13,297 nt of DNA, taken from NCBI GenBank assembly GCA_021802365.1, contig JAKAAJ010000028.1, positions 1-13,297 on the forward strand. Reading direction: 5' to 3'. A model generated the notes under the pieces. It saw only the letters and a list, made by a program, of their open reading frames with translations. It had not been told where the DNA came from and made no database searches. Of this stretch, positions 6,006-11,839 are shown in pieces; position 1 is the stretch's first letter, and each line of letters opens with the position of its first letter. The DNA comes from Thermoplasmata archaeon (GTDB taxonomy: Archaea; Thermoplasmatota; Thermoplasmata; Thermoplasmatales; Thermoplasmataceae). Both the position numbers and the translations under genes were made by a program.

Positions 6006-6041
6006 CAATATACCTGAAACGGTTGACACCAAGCACTTAAG
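6006..6041. promoter_or_regulatory. Divergent promoter region of the AhpD-like and OsmC genes with a GTTGAC operator
   Basis: The site TGAAACGGTTGAC at 6015-6027 shares AACGGTTG with the operator at 3530 and matches 10 of 11 bases of AACTGTTGACA at 3641-3651. On its left, CAATATAC (6006-6013) can serve as the minus-strand TATA box for the AhpD-like gene. On its right, ACTTAAGT (6034-6041) lies about 27 bases before the OsmC ATG. One bound protein could thus control both directions. The left arm of this copy is degenerate. Confidence 0.45.
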
Positions 6042-6063
6042 TCAATTCCCAAAATGCAGTGGC

Positions 6064-6570
6064 ATGGTGAATTTTGACAACAACTTCAAACAGAGAATGA
6101 AGGAAAGGATGGCGAGATTCTCAAAGTTAGATGAAAAAGGTGATGTATTTTCCAGAGTTGGTGTGACAGTAACCAAGGGTGACAACCTCCTTTCAGAGGC
6201 AAAGCCAGAGAATCAGGTATACACATGGACTTCCGATGAAAACGGGCCAAGCCCACTGGCATATTTCGTGTCAAGTCTTGCCATGTGTCAGATGGTACAC
6301 TATGGAGAACATGCTGCATCAAAGGACCTGGGAATAGACGATCTCAAAGTGAGCGTTGAGGGGAAGTTCAGAGTGAGCAGGCCAAGATCGTTCTCAGAGA
6401 TCACATACTTTGTTGACATCAGGTCTCCAGAAAGAATTGAAAAAATCAAAGAACTTGCCTCGATTTCTGCCTCCGACTGTTATATTACCAACACTCTCTC
6501 AAGAGCCTGTCAGGTTACCGGGTCGCTCAAGATAAACGGGAATGACGCCGGAGAAATCAGAATAGCATGA
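6064..6570 (+). CDS. OsmC-family protein
   Basis: This 168-residue OsmC/Ohr-fold protein has two key cysteines: Cys75 in SSLAMCQMVHY and Cys139 in SASDCYITNTLS, the spacing and surroundings of the OsmC peroxidatic and resolving pair. OsmC/Ohr enzymes reduce organic hydroperoxides with small-thiol or lipoyl electron donors in the cytoplasm. Some family members instead act in thiol or sulfur metabolism. A third cysteine, Cys149, is not part of the usual pair. The N-terminal 30 residues form a charged extension before the first strand. The ATG lies at leaderless distance from ACTTAAGT. The HPP membrane gene follows after 29 bases and is probably in the same transcript. Confidence 0.85.
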   Translation: MVNFDNNFKQRMKERMARFSKLDEKGDVFSRVGVTVTKGDNLLSEAKPENQVYTWTSDENGPSPLAYFVSSLAMCQMVHYGEHAASKDLGIDDLKVSVEGKFRVSRPRSFSEITYFVDIRSPERIEKIKELASISASDCYITNTLSRACQVTGSLKINGNDAGEIRIA

Positions 6571-6599
6571 GTTAGTTCCAGGTAGGTTCTCAGAAGGCT

Positions 6600-7061
6600 A
6601 TGACAGAAGAAAGCAATCGTACATCACCAGGTGACCGAATCGTTAGTAAAATTAGAGATTACATTGTTTTCCTGGCACTCCTTGGTGCCATATTTTCTCT
6701 TATAACAATCAGGGGGAATTACATACTGGCGCCTCCATATGCAGTTTCAGCATATCTGGTTGTTTTCCAGAGAAACACGAAGTATTCAAGCAGGCAGAGT
6801 CTGGCTGCAACCTACACGCTAGTTATCCTTTCCTCAGACACTCTTCATTTCATCTTAGGAGAGAGCATTATTGGAATGGTGCTCAATGTTGTGATCGTTT
6901 CAGCCTTTGTTACTTTCACCAATTTCACACACCCTCCTGCAATCGCCCTTACAATATTCTCGTTTATAGCGGGTAATCCACTGGATTTCACAATATCATC
7001 TGTTCTCTCCCTTGTAGCTTTATTAACAGTTTCTTTGCTGATTGAAAAATATAGACTGTAG
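6600..7061 (+). CDS. HPP-family integral membrane protein
   Basis: This 153-residue protein has about four hydrophobic segments (roughly 20-36, 68-86, 88-108 and 131-148) and the family signature THPPAIALTI around residues 110-119. A preceding APPYAVSAYLVVFQ segment fits the loop-helix of the HPP (PF04982) fold. HPP proteins in other organisms include plastid nitrite transporters; the archaeal substrate is unknown. It is slightly short but appears complete, starting at ATG 6600 after a charged cytosolic N terminus. Its place directly after the OsmC-family gene suggests joint expression. It ends 45 bases before the right end of the tnpB element. Confidence 0.75.
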   Translation: MTEESNRTSPGDRIVSKIRDYIVFLALLGAIFSLITIRGNYILAPPYAVSAYLVVFQRNTKYSSRQSLAATYTLVILSSDTLHFILGESIIGMVLNVVIVSAFVTFTNFTHPPAIALTIFSFIAGNPLDFTISSVLSLVALLTVSLLIEKYRL

Positions 7062-7106
7062 AAATAAGCTTCTTGAGTAAAAATTCTTACAATGGCGTTT
7101 TCGCTA

Positions 7107-7200
7107 GTCAACTACTCCCAGCTGACGCAGGGGGCTTGTTGCTGTCTGGGTGACGCAACGATTGGCTGGTTGACAGCAGCCTGAAATACTCAGATTTACC
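7107..7200 (-). ncRNA. Candidate omega (reRNA) guide RNA of TnpB
   Basis: In IS605-type elements the 3' end of tnpB and the right end form the scaffold of the guide RNA, and the sequence just outside the element is the guide. Here the tnpB tail is rich in hairpins on the minus strand. GTTGCGTC pairs with GAC(A)GCAAC (7159-7138, one bulge), GGCTG pairs with CAGCC (7181-7164), and a CTG/CAG plus CCC/GGG structure lies at 7134-7117. If the scaffold ends at GTTGAC (7107), the guide would begin at 7106 with CTAGCGAAAACGCC. The hairpins are seen; the RNA and its ends are inferred. Confidence 0.45.
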
Positions 7201-8238
7201 GAGTATTCCGATGTTTCTTGCGGCATTGAGATCGGCATGGAGCTCGAAGTTGCAGTTCAGGCAGTGGAAGACCGATCCTTTCCTGTTGTTCATATCTATG
7301 TAACCACATTTTGAACATCCCTGCGAAGTATATTTCGGATTTACATAGATTACCGTTTTTCCTGTGTTTTCTGCCTTATATTCGATGAACTGTTCCAGCT
7401 GGTATGGAGACCATGAACCCAGCATTGTGTTGAACCTACGTCCATTGTGCTTCCTTCTCATCCCTGCCGATTTCAGATCTTCAAGGGCTATCAAATCAAA
7501 ATGAAGATTCACAATCTGTTTTGATATCACACGATTTGTGTTCTGCACGAACCGTCTCTCTCGTCCGCTCAATTCCTTTAGTTTGCGATGTGCGGAACGA
7601 GTGCCCGCGTGCTGTGATGCTGATCTGTTGTATCTATATCTTCCCTTTACGCTTCTCAGATGCCCTGAATTAAAGAACATGTTGTTTGATAATACAGCTA
7701 TGTTCTTTATTCCCCTGTCTATTCCTATACTCTCTATGTCTCTGCTTACCTCTTTTTCCACCTCTTTGTCCGGCAATTCCACCTGGATCATTACGGACAT
7801 TTTCCTGTGCTTTGTATCGATGTGTACCTGTGCATTGGTGTATTCCCCCCTGTATTTGTCGATGAGGGGAGATTTTGCAACGGGAAACACCAGCGTTCCC
7901 TTTACACTTGTCAGTGATACTGTGCAGGAATCGGGATAGAATTTGAATGTCCTCCTGTCATATCTTATTGTGAGAGATTTCCTCCGTATCTGTTTTTGGA
8001 GTTCAGTCTGCTTTAATGCTTCGGATGCTGCATCCCTTGCAGTCTGTACCAACGCCGATGGCATGGTCGGTATCGCTTCCCTGATGCCTCTGTATGTCCC
8101 TCTGTTCAATTTATTCTTGTTGAAAGTGTGTTCAGGAAAGCCGTAGTCCAGAACTTTCTGACATGCTTCCCTGAACCTCTTTCCAGTTTCAAGAAGTGCC
8201 TGGTCGTAGGGAAGTTTCAGTTTAATGGTCCTGAACAT
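7108..8238 (-). CDS. tnpB: TnpB, RNA-guided nuclease of an IS605-type element
   Basis: This 376-residue protein carries the RuvC-like catalytic acids in order: D174 (GIDRGI), E253 (ALEDLK) and D336 (HADLNAARN). A four-cysteine zinc ribbon is present at C308, C311, C326 and C329 (TSQGCSKCG, then HCLNC). The N-terminal half has the WED/REC-type region. All key residues appear intact and the length is usual, so the protein is probably active. TnpB cuts DNA matched by its guide RNA next to a short target-adjacent motif, which helps keep the element in place. The ATG at 8238 opens the first conserved strand (MFRTIKLKL). An excess of Lys and Arg fits nucleic-acid binding. Confidence 0.93.
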   Translation of the reverse strand: MFRTIKLKLPYDQALLETGKRFREACQKVLDYGFPEHTFNKNKLNRGTYRGIREAIPTMPSALVQTARDAASEALKQTELQKQIRRKSLTIRYDRRTFKFYPDSCTVSLTSVKGTLVFPVAKSPLIDKYRGEYTNAQVHIDTKHRKMSVMIQVELPDKEVEKEVSRDIESIGIDRGIKNIAVLSNNMFFNSGHLRSVKGRYRYNRSASQHAGTRSAHRKLKELSGRERRFVQNTNRVISKQIVNLHFDLIALEDLKSAGMRRKHNGRRFNTMLGSWSPYQLEQFIEYKAENTGKTVIYVNPKYTSQGCSKCGYIDMNNRKGSVFHCLNCNFELHADLNAARNIGILGKSEYFRLLSTSQSLRHPDSNKPPASAGSS

Positions 8239-8286
8239 TGATTACTAGGTGTCAGTATCTTTTATTAATATTTCATTCGCTCTCAT

Positions 8287-8306
8287 CCCCTCCCTTTCGG
8301 AAGGGG
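8287..8306. repeat. Subterminal hairpin of the left end of the tnpB element
   Basis: CCCCTCCC and GGAAGGGG pair across a TTTC loop with one mismatch; an alternative register pairs CCCTT with AAGGG. Imperfect subterminal hairpins are the recognition sites of IS200/IS605 transposases. The related sequences GAGCGAGAAT and GAGCGAATGAA flank it on the minus strand. Confidence 0.6.
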
Positions 8307-8347
8307 TATTCTCGCTCAAAATGATAAATTCAATCCCAAGATAGACT

Positions 8348-8975
8348 TTATGATACGCGCCTGAATATTGCATATATGAGGCTCCGCTTGTCACCCGAAG
8401 GAGTTGACTGGTAAGCAATGAAGGATTCGTGGAGGGAAAATCCTTCTCCGAGAAACTCTTTGAAGTGTTCGACAGAATACTTGAAAAGAGGCAATCCGCT
8501 GCAGTATCCAGGACCGGCTTTGGAATGCTCGACTAATATCACGTATCCATTGACCCGGAGAGTTCTTCTCATATTATCCAGATACCTTTGCCTTTCCCCT
8601 TCGTCACGCAAGAAATGAAGGAATGTCCTATCATGCCACAAATCAACACCATTTAGGTCGGGGAAGTTTTCGGAGGTTGCATCACATTGAATGAATCTCA
8701 CGGTTTCAGAGTTATTTCCTATAAGCCGTGAAAGAGAATCTAGTGCTTTTCTGCTCGAGTCAATCGCAAAAATATGAGAGAATCCCATATCCACAAGGTC
8801 CTTAAGAAACAGTGATTCACCGCACCCCTATATCTGCCACTTTTGATGACGTTGGAATACCGAGAGACCTGACAATTGCAGAAGATCTGGTAGGGCTGGG
8901 TTCATACCAGCTTAGTTTGTTATGGGGCATATCTGAGTATATTCCATCCCACCACTCACCCGGATTGTTTACCAA
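8348..8975 (-). pseudogene. Class I SAM-dependent methyltransferase, broken by one extra base in a G4 run
   Basis: The intact frame on the minus strand (8794-8348) starts at MDMGFSHIFAID and lacks the SAM-binding glycine motif. Reading upstream in the shifted frame restores it: GEWWDGIYSDMPHNKLSWYEPSP, then VADIG. Removing one G from the four at 8825-8828 continues as CGESLFLKDLVDMGF. The joined protein is about 208 residues and has VDLWHDRTFLHFL (motif IV region) and CSGLPLFKYS, typical of a family of small methyltransferases with a DLWHDR motif. The likely start is TTG 8975, with GGAGTGAT before it inside the merA stop region, so it belongs to the mercury operon. Only one lesion is visible, in a homopolymer, so a sequencing error cannot be excluded and the gene may be intact in the organism. 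The substrate is unknown. Confidence 0.75.
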
Positions 8976-8980
8976 TATTA

Positions 8981-10426
8981 TCACTCCACGCAACACGCCA
9001 TTTTTGACAGATCCCTTATGAATGATTGTGCGGCCAGTTTGACACCCTCGGATATCGATGGGAATATGTGGCTTGTGGCTATAATGTCATCGATGGTATA
9101 ACCATTCCTAACAGCATAGGCTCCCTCTGTTATGATGTCTGTTGCGTTGGGGGCCATAATGTGCATCCCCACTATCCTGTTGTCTTTCGGGTCAACCGTG
9201 ATCTTGATAATTCCTTCAGTTTCTCCCATTATGCTTGCTTTTGTGAGGTTCTCCAGCGAGAATACCCTGCAGGAACATGACCCGGTCTTCGCGGAAAATT
9301 CATTCTCTGTCATTCCAACGCCAGCAATCTGAGGGCTGGTAAATACTGCCCAGGTCGCAGAACCGTAATCGATCTCAAGATCTTCGCCAAACATGTTGCT
9401 CACAGCTATGACTCCCTCTCTGGCTGCAAGAGTTTCAAGGAACATTTTTTTGGAAACGCAATCGCCTGCTGCATATATTCCAGGGGTGGAGGTTTTCATC
9501 GTATTGGAAGTGACTATCAGCCCTTTAGCATCTGCATGAACACCTGCAGATTCCAGGTTAAGGTATTCAGTATTGGGTTTCCTTCCGGTGGCAACTATGA
9601 TTTCCTGAACATTTAACTTCTCCTTTCCCCTGTGCGTTATGACATCTATATATTTCCTGCTTCCAGATGAGCTCACTGCACTCACTCTTGCCCTCAGGTG
9701 GAATTTCATTCCTTCTTGTTCCAACTGCTTCTTCAGGGCAGAGCCAATTTCAGGCTCTGTTTGGGGAAGAAGGGAATCAAGGGCTTCAACCACGGTCACC
9801 TTTGATCCGAAATGCAGGAGTGCCTGCCCTATTTCCAGTCCAATGGAACCTCCTCCTATGATTGCAACAGATTCGGGAAGTTCATTGAGTTCCCATACCG
9901 TGTCGCTTGTGAGGTATCCCGTTTCCCTCAGTCCTTCTATGTCTGGCTCAGTTGGGTGAGATCCGGTCGCTATGAGTATGTTGGATCCGGAGACAACTGC
10001 AACTTCATCACCATCGGGAGCCGTGATCTCAACTCTCCCTTTATCCAAAAACCTTCCCAGTCCCTCGAAAATCCTGACATTGCTGTAATTTTCTATTACC
10101 CGGGCATATTTGCTATCCCTTGCATGTGCAACATAGGAGCGAAGCCCCTTCATAACTTCTGCAAAGTCATGCCCGACCTGTGTGTCGTATATTCCTGGCA
10201 TTCTTGGGTGTTTGGGCCTGAAAACCAAATGCGATGCCTCAAGCAGGTACTTTGAGGGAACACAGCCCACATTCACGCAAGTTCCTCCCAGTGGGCCGGT
10301 ACCGATGACAGCAATGGTCATTTCCCCATTGCTGAGCTCTGAGGCCTTGATTGCTGCGGAGAATGCGGCTGCGCCTCTTCCCAGAATTACAAGATCGAAT
10401 TTCTGCGTCTCTCTGCTCAAATTCAT
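8981..10426 (-). CDS. merA: Mercuric reductase
   Basis: This 481-residue flavoprotein reduces Hg(II) to Hg(0) with NADPH in the cytoplasm. Visible motifs are the FAD-binding GRGAAAFSAA, the redox pair in GGTCVNVGCVPSK (Cys50, Cys55), the NADPH-binding IGGGSIGLEIG, the second FAD motif GIYAAGDC, and the C-terminal HIFPSISEGVKLAAQSF. The vicinal Cys478-Cys479 in MACCVE receives Hg(II) from the other subunit. The active-site text and the CC pair together distinguish MerA from lipoamide dehydrogenase. The N-terminal heavy-metal domain common in bacterial MerA is absent but is encoded separately eight bases upstream. No merB, merT or merR is visible in the window. The methyltransferase gene begins six bases after the stop. 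Confidence 0.95.
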   Translation of the reverse strand: MNLSRETQKFDLVILGRGAAAFSAAIKASELSNGEMTIAVIGTGPLGGTCVNVGCVPSKYLLEASHLVFRPKHPRMPGIYDTQVGHDFAEVMKGLRSYVAHARDSKYARVIENYSNVRIFEGLGRFLDKGRVEITAPDGDEVAVVSGSNILIATGSHPTEPDIEGLRETGYLTSDTVWELNELPESVAIIGGGSIGLEIGQALLHFGSKVTVVEALDSLLPQTEPEIGSALKKQLEQEGMKFHLRARVSAVSSSGSRKYIDVITHRGKEKLNVQEIIVATGRKPNTEYLNLESAGVHADAKGLIVTSNTMKTSTPGIYAAGDCVSKKMFLETLAAREGVIAVSNMFGEDLEIDYGSATWAVFTSPQIAGVGMTENEFSAKTGSCSCRVFSLENLTKASIMGETEGIIKITVDPKDNRIVGMHIMAPNATDIITEGAYAVRNGYTIDDIIATSHIFPSISEGVKLAAQSFIRDLSKMACCVE

Positions 10427-10434
10427 TCACTCCC

Positions 10435-10668
10435 TCATTGGTAAATAAGCGTTGCCCTGTAATGTGATGGCTTTGAGAACACGATGTTTTTCAGAAGTTC
10501 CTCTGGTTTTACCTTTACAAGATCAACATCAACCAAACCTGTGCCATCATTAAGAAAAATCTTGACGTCCAGCACCCCATCCTGGTCCTTAAGGCCGCGA
10601 CTGATGGTGGCTGCACAGTCTTCACAGGTCATTCCGTATATTCTCAGTTTTACCTTCTCTTCCGACAT
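10435..10668 (-). CDS. Heavy-metal-associated domain protein (stand-alone NmerA/MerP-like metallochaperone)
   Basis: This 77-residue HMA-fold protein has the metal site YGMTCEDCAATIS (Cys15, Cys18) after the first strand, as in MerP, CopZ and the N-terminal domain of MerA. There is no signal peptide, so it acts in the cytoplasm, unlike periplasmic MerP. Its stop lies eight bases before merA, and it probably hands Hg(II) to MerA in place of the missing fused domain. A longer reading frame runs upstream to 10761, but the ATG at 10668 is preferred. It begins just before the conserved first strand and sits about 24 bases from a TATA-like box. The metal could also be copper; merA context favours mercury. 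Confidence 0.85.
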   Translation of the reverse strand: MSEEKVKLRIYGMTCEDCAATISRGLKDQDGVLDVKIFLNDGTGLVDVDLVKVKPEELLKNIVFSKPSHYRATLIYQ

Positions 10669-10687
10669 GATTTTACATTGCTGGCAA

Positions 10688-10714
10688 TTATTAATATGAA
10701 AAAGTAAACTTTTT
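10688..10714 (-). promoter_or_regulatory. Promoter and candidate operator of the mercury operon
   Basis: On the minus strand ATATTAATAA (10697-10688) lies about 24 bases before the metallochaperone ATG, fitting a TATA box of a leaderless transcript. Immediately upstream, AAAAAGT (10699-10705) and ACTTTTT (10708-10714) form an inverted repeat with a two-base spacer, covering the position of the TFB-recognition element. The divergent HxlR-type regulator may bind here; that is inference. Confidence 0.5.
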
Positions 10715-10803
10715 TTTACCTTACTGGATGACTTGTATGAGAGGATTTGGGGACAATTCAAAATAATGAACAGAATAGATTCAAAAATAAAAGCAAGGCC
10801 TGC

Positions 10804-11127
10804 ATGATTGAGGATCGAGAATCTACAGTATGCATTGATCCTTCGCTGCCTCTCCTTAGCTTGATTGGGAAGAAATACACCATGATGGTGCTTGGTGTAA
10901 TAGGAAACAAGGAAAACAGGAAAAATTTTAATGAAATACTCCGGGACATACCATATTCGAGTTCAACAATCATTGCCAGGAGGCTGAAAGAGCTTCAGGA
11001 TCTCAGATTGATCCAAAGAGGCGAAGGGGTTCATGGAGTTACTTACTCGCTCACCAGATTTGGACAGAATGTGAGAGAGAGTCTATTGCCGTTGCTTCAT
11101 CTGGTTGAAAATATACCTCAGGAATGA
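10804..11127 (+). CDS. HxlR-family winged-helix transcriptional regulator
   Basis: This 107-residue winged-helix protein has the HxlR pattern. A cysteine sits near the N terminus (Cys10, STVCIDPS), followed by the first helix (LLSLIGKKYTMMVLGVI), the recognition part (NFNEILRDIPYSSSTIIARRLKELQDLRLIQR), a wing with TYSLT, and a closing helix (LLPLLHLVENI). HxlR regulators often sense thiol-reactive compounds through the conserved cysteine. Placed divergently from the metallochaperone-merA operon, it is the likely mercury-responsive switch, in place of MerR or ArsR. I chose ATG 10804 because it gives the usual short lead before the cysteine. A TTG at 10747 would add 19 residues, including another Cys. 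Confidence 0.82.
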   Translation: MIEDRESTVCIDPSLPLLSLIGKKYTMMVLGVIGNKENRKNFNEILRDIPYSSSTIIARRLKELQDLRLIQRGEGVHGVTYSLTRFGQNVRESLLPLLHLVENIPQE

Positions 11128-11158
11128 GTAGGCAACATCCAGATATGTTCATGATGAG

Positions 11159-11182
11159 ATTCGCTTTATTTCATAAGCGAAT
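11159..11182. repeat. Inverted repeat ATTCGCTT/AAGCGAAT downstream of the HxlR gene
   Basis: Eight-base arms at 11159-11166 and 11175-11182 are separated by eight bases. The right arm with its flank, TAAGCGAATAC (11174-11184), is shared with the repeat at 514-530. The rest of the space between the HxlR stop and the tRNA shows no gene. It could end the HxlR transcript or be a mobile-element scar. Confidence 0.5.
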
Positions 11183-11292
11183 ACTGTTGAACGAGGAGTC
11201 GTCTTCCTAAATTCATGGGCTGATAAATGGCTTCTACCAGAGCCTGCGGTGACAATAGATTTAGAAACACCGCTGATAGGCAAGAATTTTGA

Positions 11293-11365
11293 TGGGCTTG
11301 ACCGGATTTGAACCGGTGACCTCCGCTGTGTGAGAGCGACGTCATAACCGCTAGACCACAAGCCC
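11293..11365 (-). tRNA. tRNA-Val (anticodon CAC)
   Basis: On the minus strand the 73-base sequence folds as a full cloverleaf. The acceptor stem GGGCTTG/CAAGCCC has seven pairs with discriminator A. The D arm contains AGCGGTTA. The anticodon stem TCGCT/AGCGG (one U-G) has loop CTCACAC and therefore anticodon CAC, reading GUG. The T stem ACCGG/CCGGT has loop TTCAAAT. CCA is not encoded and no intron is seen. An AT-rich box near 11388-11400 is suitably placed as its promoter. Confidence 0.95.
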
Positions 11366-11387
11366 TGCAAGCCAGAAGAGTACAATT

Positions 11388-11400
11388 GTGTATTATTATT
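11388..11400 (-). promoter_or_regulatory. TATA-like box of the tRNA-Val gene
   Basis: The minus-strand sequence AAAATAATAATAC lies about 23-35 bases before the tRNA 5' end, the normal distance for an archaeal TATA element. ACAATTGT, a small palindrome, lies between it and the gene. Confidence 0.45.
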
Positions 11401-11423
11401 TTCCGTGTACCGGACTACATTAA

Positions 11424-11432
11424 TTATTAAAG
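11424..11432 (+). promoter_or_regulatory. TATA-like box of the pore-like membrane protein gene
   Basis: ATTATTAAA lies about 25 bases before the ATG at 11453, which fits a leaderless archaeal transcript. No ribosome-binding sequence precedes the ATG. Confidence 0.45.
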
Positions 11433-11452
11433 TATAGTATCATGATTATAAA

Positions 11453-11839
11453 ATGAGCAGCAGGATACGGGCCAGAGACCTCCTGGACAGAAGACATCCA
11501 CTGTCGCCACTTTCCGACAGGGTACTCATTACGCTATCGATCTTTGTGGTTTCAATTCTGGCCGCAACAGCCGTGATTCAATTATCCATGAAAGTGACAT
11601 TTGTCAATGCGTTTTACTTCATAGCCATGGTAACAACAACAAACGGGGCTCCTTTTCCACCCTCCTCTCCTGCCATTACGCTCTTTACCTCACTGTGGGC
11701 CTATTACGCGTTTATTCTGCTTGCTACCATCATAGCATTTGCATTTGGTCCCCTGGTAGGGCACATCATCAAGGAAGGCGCTGCGTATATACACAGAGAG
11801 GAAGAGAATATGGAAAATCACCACCTGAAAAAATTATGA
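11453..11839 (+). CDS. Two-helix potassium-channel-like protein with a degenerate selectivity filter
   Basis: This 128-residue protein has a basic N terminus (RIRARDLLDRRH), a first membrane helix (about 24-46), a pore-helix-like stretch (FVNAFYFIAMVTTT, about 50-63) and a second helix (about 78-103). That is the TM1-pore-TM2 order of ion-channel-2 proteins. At the filter position it reads TTTNGAPFPP instead of TVGYGD, so it is unlikely to select potassium in the usual way. A short charged His/Glu/Lys tail follows, with no RCK domain. It may be a channel for another ion or a related pore-fold protein. Its TGA directly abuts the stop of the convergent peptidase gene. Confidence 0.6.
   Translation: MSSRIRARDLLDRRHPLSPLSDRVLITLSIFVVSILAATAVIQLSMKVTFVNAFYFIAMVTTTNGAPFPPSSPAITLFTSLWAYYAFILLATIIAFAFGPLVGHIIKEGAAYIHREEENMENHHLKKL

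Larger units (their letters stand above)
7107..8320 (-). mobile_element. IS200/IS605-group element carrying tnpB only
   Basis: The element holds a full tnpB and no tnpA. Its right end is marked by hairpins overlapping the 3' end of tnpB, finishing with GTAGTTGAC at about 7107. The left end is marked by the imperfect hairpin CCCCTCCC/GGAAGGGG (8287-8306), upstream of tnpB. The exact left boundary is uncertain and lies roughly within 8310-8330. With no tnpA, movement would need the transposase of a related copy elsewhere. It sits between the HPP gene and the stop of the methyltransferase gene without breaking either. No flanking duplication is expected for this group. Confidence 0.7.

Noticed and set aside
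3602..6027. CRISPR-like repeats suggested by recurring GTCAAC/GTTGAC
   Set aside because: Copies are 13 bases, irregularly placed and always in promoters; there are no spacers. They are better read as operators.
7107..8320. A tnpA gene accompanying tnpB
   Set aside because: No frame of about 130-150 residues with a HUH motif is present in or next to the element.
8812..9021. Plus-strand frame opposite the methyltransferase start
   Set aside because: The opposite strand explains this sequence fully as the methyltransferase N-terminal part and the merA end.
9639..10255. Several long plus-strand frames opposite merA
   Set aside because: They are reverse readings of merA, whose motifs are complete from end to end.
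10669..10761. N-terminal extension of the metallochaperone to 10761
   Set aside because: The extension would cover the TATA-like box and the dyad, and the family begins at the strand just after the ATG at 10668.
11149..11385. Minus-strand frame of 78 codons around the tRNA
   Set aside because: It is largely the tRNA-Val gene and its flanks read as protein.
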